64,000 nucleotides of DNA, from NCBI GenBank assembly GCA_900111435.1, contig FOIY01000003.1, forward strand, positions 276,201 to 340,200. The letters run 5' to 3'. Below, in pieces: positions 1 through 7,568 of this stretch. Source of the stretch: Ruminococcaceae bacterium KH2T8 (GTDB taxonomy: Bacteria > Bacillota > Clostridia > Saccharofermentanales > Saccharofermentanaceae). The notes beneath the pieces are model-generated. The model was not told the DNA's origin. It made no database searches and saw only the letters and a list, made by a program, of their open reading frames with translations. Position 1 is the first letter of the stretch. Every line of letters begins with the position of its first letter. Position numbers and translations under genes: made by a program.

Positions 1-535
1 GGTCAAAATATAGATGTCCCGTCGAAGGCTTTATCCAGTTATCGAGAGCATCACCGACTATGAGATCGCGCTCTTCAACATCGACTCCGATGGAGCCCGT
101 AGTATGACCCGGAAGCTCAACTATCTTCGCATCGATCCCGTAGTCACGTAGGCTGTCGCCGTCCTTGACGAATATGAGGTTCGAGGGGCGTTCCACCTTG
201 ATCGTCCGAAGCTTAGACTTCGAAAATCCGAGTATCACCGCTCCTACTGCTCCCCATGACTTCAGAGGCTGCCTGTTCGCATCGTCAAAGAGCTCGTCGT
301 CTGCCTTATGGATCGCGACCGGCACACCGTACTTTCGTGACAGCTCGGCAGCATTCTCAGCGTGATCAAAATGCGTATGCGTGAGAACGATGAGCTTTAA
401 GTCATACTTATCGCACACGGCCGTAACGTCACCGAGATTGTCTTTGCTACCCGTATCAACGAGTATCGCATTCTTACCATCGGCAACGATATAGCAGTTA
501 CCTGTACCGCACTTGATCCTTTCGACCTTGCTCAT
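1..535 (-). CDS. MBL-fold metallo-hydrolase, 3' end outside window
   Basis: Reading from the ATG at 535 leftwards, the frame stays open to the window edge (about 178 codons), so the C-terminus is missing. The protein begins MSKVERIKCG and carries the metallo-beta-lactamase zinc motif H-T-H-F-D-H at residues 53-58, an aspartate-threonine-glycine (DTG) turn at 27-29, and a GHTTGSIG segment further on that supplies the next metal-binding histidine. This is the glyoxalase II-like branch; members are hydrolases of thioesters, lactones or phosphoesters, and the substrate cannot be told here. It starts 7 bp after the stop of the PEBP-like lipoprotein gene, so the two are probably co-transcribed. No signal peptide is seen, so it should be cytoplasmic. 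Confidence 0.85.
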   Translation of the reverse strand, partial: MSKVERIKCGTGNCYIVADGKNAILVDTGSKDNLGDVTAVCDKYDLKLIVLTHTHFDHAENAAELSRKYGVPVAIHKADDELFDDANRQPLKSWGAVGAVILGFSKSKLRTIKVERPSNLIFVKDGDSLRDYGIDAKIVELPGHTTGSIGVDVEERDLIVGDALDNWIKPSTGHLYFD

Positions 536-542
536 GCCCTGA

Positions 543-1199
543 TCATCCGTTGTGCGTATATGTTCCCGACAGTCTGCCGTAAGCTACGATATTTCCGGTA
601 TTGCCTTCGTCGTCCGTATCGAGATTCGTAATGAATGTCTCGAACATCTCGTTATAGTTGTTCATGACACCCTGGATCCTGTCCACGGGATTTCTCATCG
701 CGACAACATAGACATCGTATGTATGTGTACCACCCGGCGGCGGATAAGGTCCCATGTATTCCATGGAGGATGCCCATCCGCGGGGAAGCTCGGTCTCATA
801 GATGTCATTAGACTTCCAGTGCATCCAGTTCCACGAGCTTAAGTCGATCATGTAAACACAATAAACGGTAGCGCCTTCAACCGGCTCCCACGAGAGCTGC
901 GGCGACATATTCTCGCCTTCTTCCGTATAGGAAACTATCTGCGCCCACGCGCCGTCGACAAGGTCTTCGGACGTGAGCTCGAACTGCTCATAACCATCAA
1001 GGTAATCGATGTCTGCGGCGGTAGGTAACGGTGCCTCAGTCTCCTCGGTGGTTTCTTCCGTAGTCGATTCGGCGGTAGTCGTCGTAGTAGCTTCAAGAGT
1101 AGTAGTTACCGATGTTTCATCGGGCTGTGACGAGCAACCTGCGAGGCCTGTCGCGATACTCGAGATGAGCAGCGCTGCAATGATCTTCTGTTTCTTCAT
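543..1199 (-). CDS. PEBP-family (YbhB/YbcL-like) lipoprotein
   Basis: The start is the ATG at 1199 (MKKQKII), preceded by GAAGGGAG at good distance; an in-frame TTG further upstream has no site of its own. Residues 1-22 form a lipoprotein signal ending in the lipobox LAGC, so the mature protein should be anchored on the outer face of the membrane by the cysteine. A Thr/Glu-rich linker follows (about 25-65), typical of surface lipoproteins. The C-terminal domain resembles phosphatidylethanolamine-binding/Raf kinase inhibitor-like proteins: SPQLSWEPVEGA, an M-x-D segment, the GYxGPYPPPG-like loop (here YMGPYPPPGGTH) and the HTYDVYVVA strand. The bacterial family binds small anions or ligands in an unknown role. 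It lies just upstream of the MBL hydrolase gene. Confidence 0.8.
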   Translation of the reverse strand: MKKQKIIAALLISSIATGLAGCSSQPDETSVTTTLEATTTTTAESTTEETTEETEAPLPTAADIDYLDGYEQFELTSEDLVDGAWAQIVSYTEEGENMSPQLSWEPVEGATVYCVYMIDLSSWNWMHWKSNDIYETELPRGWASSMEYMGPYPPPGGTHTYDVYVVAMRNPVDRIQGVMNNYNEMFETFITNLDTDDEGNTGNIVAYGRLSGTYTHNG

Positions 1200-1301
1200 A
1201 GAAATATCGGCTCCCTTCAATTCTCCAATATTCTTGATTATAGCAGAAGGAAACCGATATCCCCAAATGCACTCTGATTCGGTAAAGCTCCTACTATCTG
1301 A

Positions 1302-1333
1302 TATAATTACACCAATGAAATGGGATAAGGAGG
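1302..1333 (+). promoter_or_regulatory. Promoter -10 and RBS of the diguanylate cyclase gene
   Basis: A perfect TATAAT lies at 1302-1307 and an AAGGAGG at 1327-1333, which places the GTG at 1340 as start. No convincing -35 was seen. A second TATAAT on the opposite strand (about 1236-1241) can serve the divergent lipoprotein gene, so this gap looks like a divergent promoter region. Confidence 0.5.
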
Positions 1334-1339
1334 CAGATC

Positions 1340-2485
1340 GTGGATTCGGCTATCAATTTGACATCTGTGATAATTACAGATTCCGTCGGTGCATTGCTCC
1401 TTTTTATAATCCTGATAACCGGAGGCTGGAGACTTCCCGCCCGAAAGCGCGAAAGCCGCATCCTCTACGCCCTCATAATCTGCTGCATCATCAACTGCGC
1501 GGTCGACGCCATCGCCTCGATCTGTGACGGCACCCCGGGCGTAACTATCAGGAACATCTCCATGATCTGCAACACCTACCTGTTTTTCTTTGACCTCATA
1601 GTAGGTATCGGCATAGTCACGCTGGTCGTAAGACATATAGATAAGAAACTCCCCAAACTGCAGTTGGCATTCTTCGCGCTCGTCGCACTGATAGAGATCG
1701 TCCTTCTCTCAATAAACTTCTTCGTCCCCGTAGTCTTCAGGCTCACTGAGAACAATGTCTACGAGAGACACGAATATTACTGGCTCTTCATCGCAGTCGG
1801 CGCGATCCTCATAGTCTACGGCTGCTCGTACTATTTCATCTCAAAGCTCAAGAATCCTTCCCTTCGCTACTTTCCCGTATGGCAGTTCCTGATGCCCATC
1901 CTTATCGCGACCGTCACACAGGCGTTCTGCTACGGTGTCTCCCTGATGCCCATCGGATTCGCTGTCGCTTTCTGCGGACTTGTCATCTGCCTTCAAAACG
2001 AATGCATCTATATCGATAAGCTCACAGGCGTCTATAACAGATACGAGCTCGAGGAGATCAAGAAGAAAATAAAGCGCAGCCGCCAGGAGAGGATCGGCGC
2101 CCTGATGCTCGACCTTAACGGCTTTAAGGAGATCAACGACAACTTCTCACACGCAGAGGGTGACCGCGCACTGATCGCTTTCGCGAATCTCCTCACCGAC
2201 TCGATCCAGACCGACGGTGTAGTAATAAGATTTGCGGGTGACGAGTTCATAGTCATCTTCAGAAACTTCAAGGAAGAATCCGTCGACCGCTACAAGAATA
2301 AGATCCTCAAGAACATCGAAAAATATAACAAACACTCGGGAAAGCCCTACAAGCTCTCAGCCGCAGTCGGCGGCGAGGTCTTCACAACGTCCGGACGAAA
2401 TGTCTCGGAGCTCATGAACCGCATCGATAAACTCATGTACAAGGACAAGAACGAGTTTTATAAGACTCACGAAAAGAAGAGGTAA
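1340..2485 (+). CDS. Membrane-bound diguanylate cyclase (GGDEF domain)
   Basis: The start is GTG at 1340, six bases after AAGGAGG. The first 215 or so residues hold about six hydrophobic segments and no recognisable ligand domain. A cytoplasmic GGDEF domain follows (about 235-375): DKLTGVYNRYELE at its start, MLDLNGFKEIND (metal-binding aspartate) and RFAGDEF as the signature. The signature is A-G-D-E-F instead of G-G-D-E-F, a variant known in active enzymes. An RxxD inhibitory site is not seen in the expected place before it. The likely reaction is formation of cyclic di-GMP from two GTP. No EAL or PilZ gene is near. It is transcribed alone and diverges from the lipoprotein gene. Confidence 0.85.
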   Translation: MDSAINLTSVIITDSVGALLLFIILITGGWRLPARKRESRILYALIICCIINCAVDAIASICDGTPGVTIRNISMICNTYLFFFDLIVGIGIVTLVVRHIDKKLPKLQLAFFALVALIEIVLLSINFFVPVVFRLTENNVYERHEYYWLFIAVGAILIVYGCSYYFISKLKNPSLRYFPVWQFLMPILIATVTQAFCYGVSLMPIGFAVAFCGLVICLQNECIYIDKLTGVYNRYELEEIKKKIKRSRQERIGALMLDLNGFKEINDNFSHAEGDRALIAFANLLTDSIQTDGVVIRFAGDEFIVIFRNFKEESVDRYKNKILKNIEKYNKHSGKPYKLSAAVGGEVFTTSGRNVSELMNRIDKLMYKDKNEFYKTHEKKR

Positions 2486-2598
2486 GCTCAGCCAAGTTGC
2501 GCGGCGCCCGGTCGCGCGTCTTCGCCGGCCGCATAGTTACGACAGCCACGCTGATCAGCTGAATACACAGTCATGCCGCTCGCAGACCGACGACACCC

Positions 2599-2898
2599 TC
2601 AGACGATAGTCAGGATATCCGAGATACAGGCTTCGTCAAATATCTCCCTGACCTCTTCGGACATATTCATAAGGACCATCCTGCCCTGCCTGCTCATTAT
2701 CTTCTGCGCATAGAGGAACACATTGAGCCCCTCATCCGAGACGAACTCGAGCTTTTCAAGATCAAACTTCAGGACGGCGATATTCGAAAGCGAATCTTCA
2801 AGACGCGCCTCAAGCTCCGGCGCGGTTGCCATATCAACCCTGCCGTCAAGGAATATCACGAGTTCATCGCCATTAACATTCTCAGTAATGTTCAACAT
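2599..2898 (-). CDS. STAS-domain protein (anti-sigma factor antagonist-like)
   Basis: This is a single-domain STAS protein of 99 residues: LVIFLDGRVDMATAPELE at the start and a central VSDEGLNVF loop. In SpoIIAA-like antagonists this loop reads DSSGL or SSAGL and its central serine is phosphorylated by a partner kinase; here the aligned residue is aspartate (S-D-E-G-L). It could therefore be locked in a phosphoserine-like state or lie outside partner switching. No kinase or phosphatase partner gene is adjacent. The start ATG at 2898 follows AAGGAGGA. It appears to be a single-gene unit. Confidence 0.8.
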   Translation of the reverse strand: MLNITENVNGDELVIFLDGRVDMATAPELEARLEDSLSNIAVLKFDLEKLEFVSDEGLNVFLYAQKIMSRQGRMVLMNMSEEVREIFDEACISDILTIV

Positions 2899-3089
2899 CG
2901 GTCATTCCTCCTTGCCACGTCCCTATATCTCGATTATAACCCCCTCAGGACAAAAAGAAGTTTCTAAAAAGTAAACTCTATCGGAAGGCGTCGCGCTGAA
3001 GATCACCATGGCAGGTCAACGGGCGCAGAGCACCAGAACAGAGTGCCGTAGCCGGTCATCGCTAAAGTTCTCCGCGCCGCCCTAACAAA

Positions 3090-3115
3090 CAGGCGAGGCC
3101 TAACGGCCTCGCCTG
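3090..3115 (-). terminator. Terminator-like hairpin after Rpn-type gene
   Basis: The arms AGGCGAGGCC and GGCCTCGCCT enclose a four-base loop, 30 bp after the stop of the nuclease gene. On the minus strand the hairpin is followed by a weak T-rich stretch (GTTTGTT). Related hairpins sit after the two copies near 32150 and 32560, so the hairpin seems to travel with the gene. Confidence 0.7.
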
Positions 3116-3144
3116 TAGATAGCAGTTATATTATCGCCTGTCGC

Positions 3145-4062
3145 TCACGCAGACTTCTTCGCCGCAAGCTCTTGAACCTTCTCGAGAGGAAGATCTGTAT
3201 ACGATGCGATCTCTTCATATGTCAGTTTGCCGCCTGCGATCATGCGAAGTGCATTGTCGATCTTGTTCTGCTCTACGCCTTCCTGACGACCTTTGATCAT
3301 GCCTCTTTCTTCAAATACTTCATTCCAGTTACACACGTTTACCATCTCCTTCTTCATCGATTCGGGAAACTCCGTCTGGTATTCCTTTTCCATCAGAGTT
3401 ATCGCGTCATTCTTATTGCTGTGCTCAGAGAATATCTCCGTTAAGGTCTTCATTATCTTTTCCTCATTATAGTTGATGTTTGAATTATCATCAATCGGAC
3501 CTAAGTTGAATAATACGACTTCCAGTTTGTCGTAGTTCTCTTTTTTCTCACGGAAATCATTAAACGAGTTTTCCTCACTCATCCTGTATCGGATAATACT
3601 TCCTTTCTCCTTCTCGTTAGGCGACATGGATATCCAGATGGAATACACTTTCTCAAGGTTCTCATAGTGAGAATTCTTAAAGTAATCTCCGTATTCCGAG
3701 GCCACCATATTACACGCATAGTAGATACCCCTGGTAACGATACGATACGGAAGCGAAGACGTATTCTTCTGCCCCTCGATATTGATTATCACTTTCATGT
3801 GCTTGTCAGTTGCGTTAGGCAGAAGCGCATCGAACTTCACATCATATCTGACATGTCCGTCCTCTACCGCGCCTGACGTATCGATCTTATCAGAATGCAC
3901 TTCAGTCTCAAGATCACCCTGAATATACTTATCCCTGATGTCTTCGAGACTCGAATCCGCGTACTCCGGGATAAGCGACTTCAAGGTTATCGCGAGCATG
4001 ACCTTATAGGCGAATATGCTCTTAAAGCCTTCGTCGTACATTATTGAATCTTGATTATCCAA
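3145..4062 (-). CDS. Rpn-family PD-(D/E)XK nuclease / putative transposase, complete copy 1
   Basis: A 305-residue protein of the Rpn (recombination-promoting nuclease, YhgA-like, 'PD-(D/E)XK nuclease family transposase') family. The start is probably TTG at 4062, eight bases after AAGGAGG, in the same context as the complete copy near 33530. The N-terminal part has the nuclease core: YDVKFDALLP supplies the aspartate and VIINIEGQK the E-x-K-like motif (glutamate and nearby glutamine/lysine). Then comes an ISMSPNEKEKGSI region, and the C-terminal 70 residues form a variable helical linker (KGRQEGVEQNKIDN) and a final helix-turn region ending LPLEKVQELAAKKSA. In enterobacteria these proteins cut DNA and several act in phage defence. 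The gene is preceded by a conserved leader, the 26-bp word array and four-word units. Confidence 0.85.
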   Translation of the reverse strand: MDNQDSIMYDEGFKSIFAYKVMLAITLKSLIPEYADSSLEDIRDKYIQGDLETEVHSDKIDTSGAVEDGHVRYDVKFDALLPNATDKHMKVIINIEGQKNTSSLPYRIVTRGIYYACNMVASEYGDYFKNSHYENLEKVYSIWISMSPNEKEKGSIIRYRMSEENSFNDFREKKENYDKLEVVLFNLGPIDDNSNINYNEEKIMKTLTEIFSEHSNKNDAITLMEKEYQTEFPESMKKEMVNVCNWNEVFEERGMIKGRQEGVEQNKIDNALRMIAGGKLTYEEIASYTDLPLEKVQELAAKKSA

Positions 4063-4205
4063 TATTTGATCCTCCTTCTTTGTAGTTTTGAAGGATCAGC
4101 GCTGATCGTTGTGAGTCCATCCTATCAGGCTTGCAAGAGGATTTTTATCGACAAAATTCGACAATCGCGACTAAATTTCGACAAGGTGTACGATTAAACG
4201 GACTT
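4060..4205. repeat. Leader block upstream of Rpn-type gene (copy 1 of a near-identical 145-bp repeat)
   Basis: This block and 33528-33672 are nearly identical over about 145 bp and hold the same elements at the same distances: the RBS GGAGG, the perfect 14-bp palindrome GATCAGCGCTGATC (4094-4107), and TCGACAA repeated at 4148, 4158 and 4178, on one helical face, with a degenerate fourth copy near 4167. The palindrome could be an operator or the base of an RNA hairpin, and the phased heptamers look like a binding site for a repressor, possibly the nuclease itself; both are inferences. Non-coding conservation at this level between gene copies that have diverged suggests selection or recent conversion. 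Confidence 0.8.
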
Positions 4206-4233
4206 TTTCATTCTGAGGCGCGACGATCTCCAA

Positions 4234-4476
4234 GTTCCCGGAAGTTGCTTTTTCTGCAATTCTTAGAACTTTTTAATGCTCGAAAGTTCCCGGAAACCAA
4301 TAATATTCCTGTTCTGAGAACTTTTAGTGCGATTGCGTTCCCGGAAGCTATAATATTCCGACTTCTGTCCACTTTTTTAACGATTTTGGTTCCCGGAAAT
4401 AGCGTTTTTTAAGATTCCGGGAACCGCGCCTCCCAAAAAGGTGGACATAATCCGTTAAATCACAACTTCCGGGAAC
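4234..4476. repeat. Array A: ten 10-bp words of alternating orientation at 26-bp spacing
   Basis: Forward words begin at 4234, 4286, 4337, 4389 (all GTTCCCGGAA) and 4441 (GTGGACATAA). Reverse words begin at 4260 (TTCTTAGAAC), 4312 (TTCTGAGAAC), 4363 (TTCTGTCCAC), 4415 and 4467 (both TTCCGGGAAC). Start-to-start spacing is 26 bp (once 25), so equal orientations recur every 52 bp, about five helical turns. The 16-bp spacers are mostly unlike each other; two share TAATATTCC. Neighbouring words form 10-bp inverted pairs that could make hairpins. The words fit GTNNNNNNAA, the same frame as array B at 33696, though the words themselves differ. I know of no described family that matches. Confidence 0.85.
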
Positions 4477-4532
4477 CACTACTGCCGTTCAGCGAAGATT
4501 CGGTTCCGATCACGCCGCTCGAAAGAGCCCGC

Positions 4533-4648
4533 CACTACCACGAACCCTGCCAAAACCGGGCGCCCGTGGTAGTGTAAATGGTAATGGGGGACCTCACTAC
4601 CACAAACACGGCCAAAATGACTTGAAAGTGGTAGTGTAAATGGTAGTG
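4533..4648. repeat. Two tandem 62-bp four-word units
   Basis: Unit 1 has forward words at 4533 (CACTACCACG) and 4545 (CCCTGCCAAA) and reverse words at 4565 (CGTGGTAGTG) and 4577 (AATGGTAATG). Unit 2 repeats this 62 bp later: 4595 (CACTACCACA), 4607 (CACGGCCAAA), 4627 (AGTGGTAGTG), 4639 (AATGGTAGTG). Offsets are 0, 12, 32 and 44 in both. The first forward word and the first reverse word are exact inverted partners in unit 1. The block around them, from GTTCAGCGAAG at 4487 to about 4680, recurs at 34001-34131 with only one unit. Confidence 0.8.
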
Positions 4649-4737
4649 GGGGACAACGGTGAAGTCCACGCCGCTCGAAAGTGACCACCACCGCCGCTCA
4701 CCCACGCCACCATCTGCCCCTCCCCAAGGAAAAATGG

Positions 4738-4784
4738 TATAATAACAAAGCAGTTTAACTGCATGGATAAGAGATAGGAGGGTA
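4738..4784 (+). promoter_or_regulatory. -10 box and RBS of the zinc-ribbon gene
   Basis: TATAAT lies at 4738-4743 and a TAGGAGGGT-type ribosome binding site about 8 bases before the ATG at 4790. No clear -35 was found. This marks the right end of the repeat-filled gap 4063-4789. Confidence 0.45.
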
Positions 4785-4789
4785 AGATT

Positions 4790-5287
4790 ATGGTATGTCC
4801 TAGATGTCATGAGACAAACACGAACCTCTCGCGTTTTTGCAAGAAGTGCGGCGCCGTACTTCTGACGCAGGCAGAGCTTAAGAAGAAGGAAATGAATATT
4901 GCTCTAACCCAAGAGGTTCAGATGAAGAGAGAAAAGGAAGAAGCGGCCCGAAAGGCGCAGGCGCAATCCTCAACGCAGGCTTCAACGCAAGCACAGGCAG
5001 CGGCTCAAGCCGAGTCCGAGGAGACGCCGATCCAGAGAGCGATCAATAAGGCGAACGCCTCCAAGGCTCCGCAGCAGCTCAAGTTCGAATACGATGTAGT
5101 AACCGTACCGAACAAGACGAACGGCTCGACCGACGTTAAAGCTCTAAAGAAGATCCTGGCACAGAAGGCTGCCGATGGATGGCGACTCGTATCTACGTAT
5201 TCGAACGAGCTCGGTCACATCAGTACAGCCGGCACCAACTCGACGATCTGCGAGGACGTGCTCTACTTCGAAAAGCTCACGCGCTGA
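4790..5287 (+). CDS. Zinc-ribbon protein with C-terminal DUF4177-like domain
   Basis: A 165-residue soluble protein in three parts. Residues 3-25 form a zinc ribbon with two CxxC pairs (CPRC and CKKC). Residues 30-85 are a charged, then Gln/Ala/Ser-rich helix and linker. Residues 95-165 resemble DUF4177: FEYDVVTVP at the start, a KKILAQKAADGWRLVSTYS segment (the EGWELVSV-like signature) and a final strand VLYFEKL. DUF4177 proteins are small, of unknown function and common in Firmicutes. The combination suggests a binding or adaptor protein; no function can be assigned. It is a single-gene unit between the repeat zone and a bidirectional terminator. Confidence 0.75.
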   Translation: MVCPRCHETNTNLSRFCKKCGAVLLTQAELKKKEMNIALTQEVQMKREKEEAARKAQAQSSTQASTQAQAAAQAESEETPIQRAINKANASKAPQQLKFEYDVVTVPNKTNGSTDVKALKKILAQKAADGWRLVSTYSNELGHISTAGTNSTICEDVLYFEKLTR

Positions 5288-5434
5288 TGGGAAACGAAAA
5301 GCCCCGGCAGCTCACACGCTGAGCGACGAAGACGCCTGAGCACCCGTAAGCGAGAGTTCCCCAGCGAAAGCCGCGGCGCTCGTTCCCCACGGCACTACCA
5401 ACAAAACTACAAACACACCAAACAAAACAAACAA

Positions 5435-5466
5435 AAAGAAGAGGGCCTCAACCCTCTTCTTTTTTG
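5435..5466. terminator. Bidirectional Rho-independent terminator
   Basis: The arms AAGAAGAGGG and CCCTCTTCTT form a 10-bp stem with a six-base loop, followed by six T on the plus strand and preceded by A5 on the other side. It can end both the zinc-ribbon gene and the convergent ADP-ribosylglycohydrolase gene. Confidence 0.9.
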
Positions 5467-5524
5467 TCGGCAGGATGCGGAAAGCTTCACCCTTACCGTA
5501 GGTCCGTGATCGAACTATGAACAC

Positions 5525-6370
5525 TCAGCTCGCCTCAACGGCAAGTGAGATTCCAATCTCTCTGTAAAACCTCATGACGACATCCTTTATCTCGCTGTCC
5601 AAGTACGTGCGTGCCTTGGCCGCCATATCCGACGGTACTCCGAAATACGCCTCGGCGACAGCGCCTGCGATGGCACCTAATGTATCCACGTCGCCGCCTA
5701 TATATGCGACATTGCGGATCGTACGCTCGAACCCCGCTTCACCCAAAAGGTTTGACGAAGACTCGAGGAAGCACGTGAACGCCTCGGGCATCGTCTCCTG
5801 GCACGACTCCACATGGTGGTATGTAGGTCTTATCTCGTCAAGCGTGCGGCTTAAGTCATACCCTATCCGGGGAGACTCCCAGAACGCCTTGATCTCACCA
5901 AACGATGCACCTTTACGTGCCATATATATTGCACCTGCCACGGCCTCGGCACCCTTAACTCCCTCGGGGTGGTTATGCGTTACTTCAGCCGACCATCGCG
6001 CCACTTCCAATGTCTTATCCAACGATTCGTAGAACCATCCGACCGACGATACTCTCATGCCCGAGCCGTTGCCATAGCTTCCGTAGGGTTTAGGCGCAGA
6101 CGAGCGAAGCCACTCCCTGAACCTTCCGCCGTAACCTGCGTCGGGATACCTCTTGCCCCAACACTTCATGGCATCTACGATATATGCTTTCATCTTGCCT
6201 TCGGACGAATTGCGTCCCGCGTCCATTATCGCTTCTGCTACCGCGCACGTCATAACAGTGTCGTCGGTAAACGTATCGACGGAAGTAAACAGCTCGAACT
6301 CGCGTGTCTTGCTGCCGCGGTCAAACTCGAACTTACTTCCTACGATATCTCCGATTATCGCTCCGTACAT
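5525..6370 (-). CDS. ADP-ribosylglycohydrolase family protein
   Basis: 281 residues, close to the usual length of the ARH fold. Near the N-terminus are MYGAIIGDIVGS and, at about residue 33-40, DTFTDDTVMT, which carries the paired aspartates that bind one magnesium. Near the C-terminus is IGGDVDTLGAIAGA, the second metal motif (usual GGDxDT). Members remove ADP-ribose from proteins such as dinitrogenase reductase or from small molecules; no ADP-ribosyltransferase gene is nearby, so the substrate is open. The ATG at 6370 follows GGAGGCGCGT. It lies 77 bp after the preceding coiled-coil gene and is probably the last gene of that unit. Confidence 0.88.
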   Translation of the reverse strand: MYGAIIGDIVGSKFEFDRGSKTREFELFTSVDTFTDDTVMTCAVAEAIMDAGRNSSEGKMKAYIVDAMKCWGKRYPDAGYGGRFREWLRSSAPKPYGSYGNGSGMRVSSVGWFYESLDKTLEVARWSAEVTHNHPEGVKGAEAVAGAIYMARKGASFGEIKAFWESPRIGYDLSRTLDEIRPTYHHVESCQETMPEAFTCFLESSSNLLGEAGFERTIRNVAYIGGDVDTLGAIAGAVAEAYFGVPSDMAAKARTYLDSEIKDVVMRFYREIGISLAVEAS

Positions 6371-6446
6371 ACGCGCCTCCTATTACGCCTATATCTTCGG
6401 TTATTCCGGTTACTTCTATTACCGTTCTCAACCGAAACTTCACTAA

Positions 6447-7211
6447 TTACTCAAGGACCATCTTGATCCCGCTCGTCAGGGCTTCCTGAAGACTCTCATC
6501 CATCGTCCTTACGAACGCCTGCGTAGCCTTAGTCTCCTTTATGAGCCTTGCCCTCTCCTTAGAGATCCAGCCCTTCGTCCGAAGCTTCTCGCCGAGAAGG
6601 TAATCTTCCGATGCCTTGATCTCATTTACTTCAGATCTTAAGTGCTCGACTTCTTTCTCATCGACCTCTATCTCGAGCTCACTTAAGTCTATCCCCTGCT
6701 CACGAAGTGTCCTCTCGGCACGCTCTTTAAGGAACATCAGCTGCTTCCAGTCATTCTTCGCGTACGCGTCGGTCGTCTTCGCCCAGATAAACGCCAGATC
6801 CGCATCCGACAGCGACAGGTCATTGATCTTGGGATGGAGCATCAGCCCGATCTCCCTGTAGCACTCGCGCGTCTTACTGATATCTTCAGCCGTCGACGGA
6901 ATAAAAGCCTCGACCGACATGAGCTCGCGTCTAAGCAAAGTCGCGAATTCGTCGTAGGAATCGAGCACGTACTTTAACACCTTATTCATGGCCGTAACAT
7001 TAATGGGCTCATTGGTATCTCTTGCTACGTTACAGAACACGAGCATCGAGCTCTTGCGAAAGAATTCCCTTAGCACCTGCGACTGATAGAGCATTATGTC
7101 CGCCAGGGATTTACCATACAGGAGGTCGTTATATTCGCATGCCTTGGTAACCTCATCGAGTTCCAGGATCAGGTCTACATATTCTTTGGAAAGAGTACTC
7201 ATACGGAACAT
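6447..7211 (-). CDS. Hypothetical helical protein with degenerate J-like segment
   Basis: Start taken as the ATG at 7211, eight bases after GAGGAGG. The protein (254 residues) is almost entirely helical, with charged heptad-like stretches at about 150-230 (KERAERTLREQG, EVDEKEVEHLRSEV). Around residues 115-160, YREIGLMLHPKIND followed by TTDAYAKNDWKQL resembles the J-domain pattern (helix, HPD, helix) found in some clostridial proteins, but the HPD is HPK, so it would not stimulate DnaK in the usual way. I do not recognise the family. It lies upstream of the ADP-ribosylglycohydrolase gene in the same direction. Confidence 0.6.
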   Translation of the reverse strand: MFRMSTLSKEYVDLILELDEVTKACEYNDLLYGKSLADIMLYQSQVLREFFRKSSMLVFCNVARDTNEPINVTAMNKVLKYVLDSYDEFATLLRRELMSVEAFIPSTAEDISKTRECYREIGLMLHPKINDLSLSDADLAFIWAKTTDAYAKNDWKQLMFLKERAERTLREQGIDLSELEIEVDEKEVEHLRSEVNEIKASEDYLLGEKLRTKGWISKERARLIKETKATQAFVRTMDESLQEALTSGIKMVLE

Positions 7212-7373
7212 AATCTGCACCTCCTCACCTGAGATACTTTAATTATATGCCGTAATTAGTAACCAATAATTTCAGGTTCTGTAAATAAGAGGTGAATAAA
7301 CTATAGAAAAATTAACGCACGAAAGCCTTCCGTCACAATCTCGTACACAGAGCTAAAGAGATCTTGAGGAACG

Positions 7374-7568
7374 TCAATCTTCCAAAATAGCATCTAAAAG
7401 CGAGAGCTCATCTACCCACTTGGGGTCATACTTCGATTTCTTCATGCGGCAGCCGCACTTCGGGCAGGACTTGGAGATCTTCTTAGATTCAGCCCCGCAC
7501 TCCGAGCACCTGTAGACATCAGCACGAAAGACATGCGCTTCCTCTATCCAGTATCCGGACTTGCCCAT
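7374..7568 (-). CDS. Small zinc-ribbon protein
   Basis: 64 residues with two CxxC pairs (CSEC and CPKC, then a further cysteine in CGCR) forming a rubredoxin-like zinc ribbon; the C-terminal third is acidic. The ATG at 7568 shares a base with the TGA of the preceding gene (TGATG), so translation is probably coupled. Function unknown; such proteins often bind nucleic acid or a protein partner. Confidence 0.7.
   Translation of the reverse strand: MGKSGYWIEEAHVFRADVYRCSECGAESKKISKSCPKCGCRMKKSKYDPKWVDELSLLDAILED

Noticed and set aside
5392-5430. Further four-word unit (CACTACCAAC, CACACCAAAC)
   Set aside because: The words resemble the family but offsets are not 12 and no reverse words follow at 32 or 44; the stretch is simple A/C-rich sequence before a terminator.
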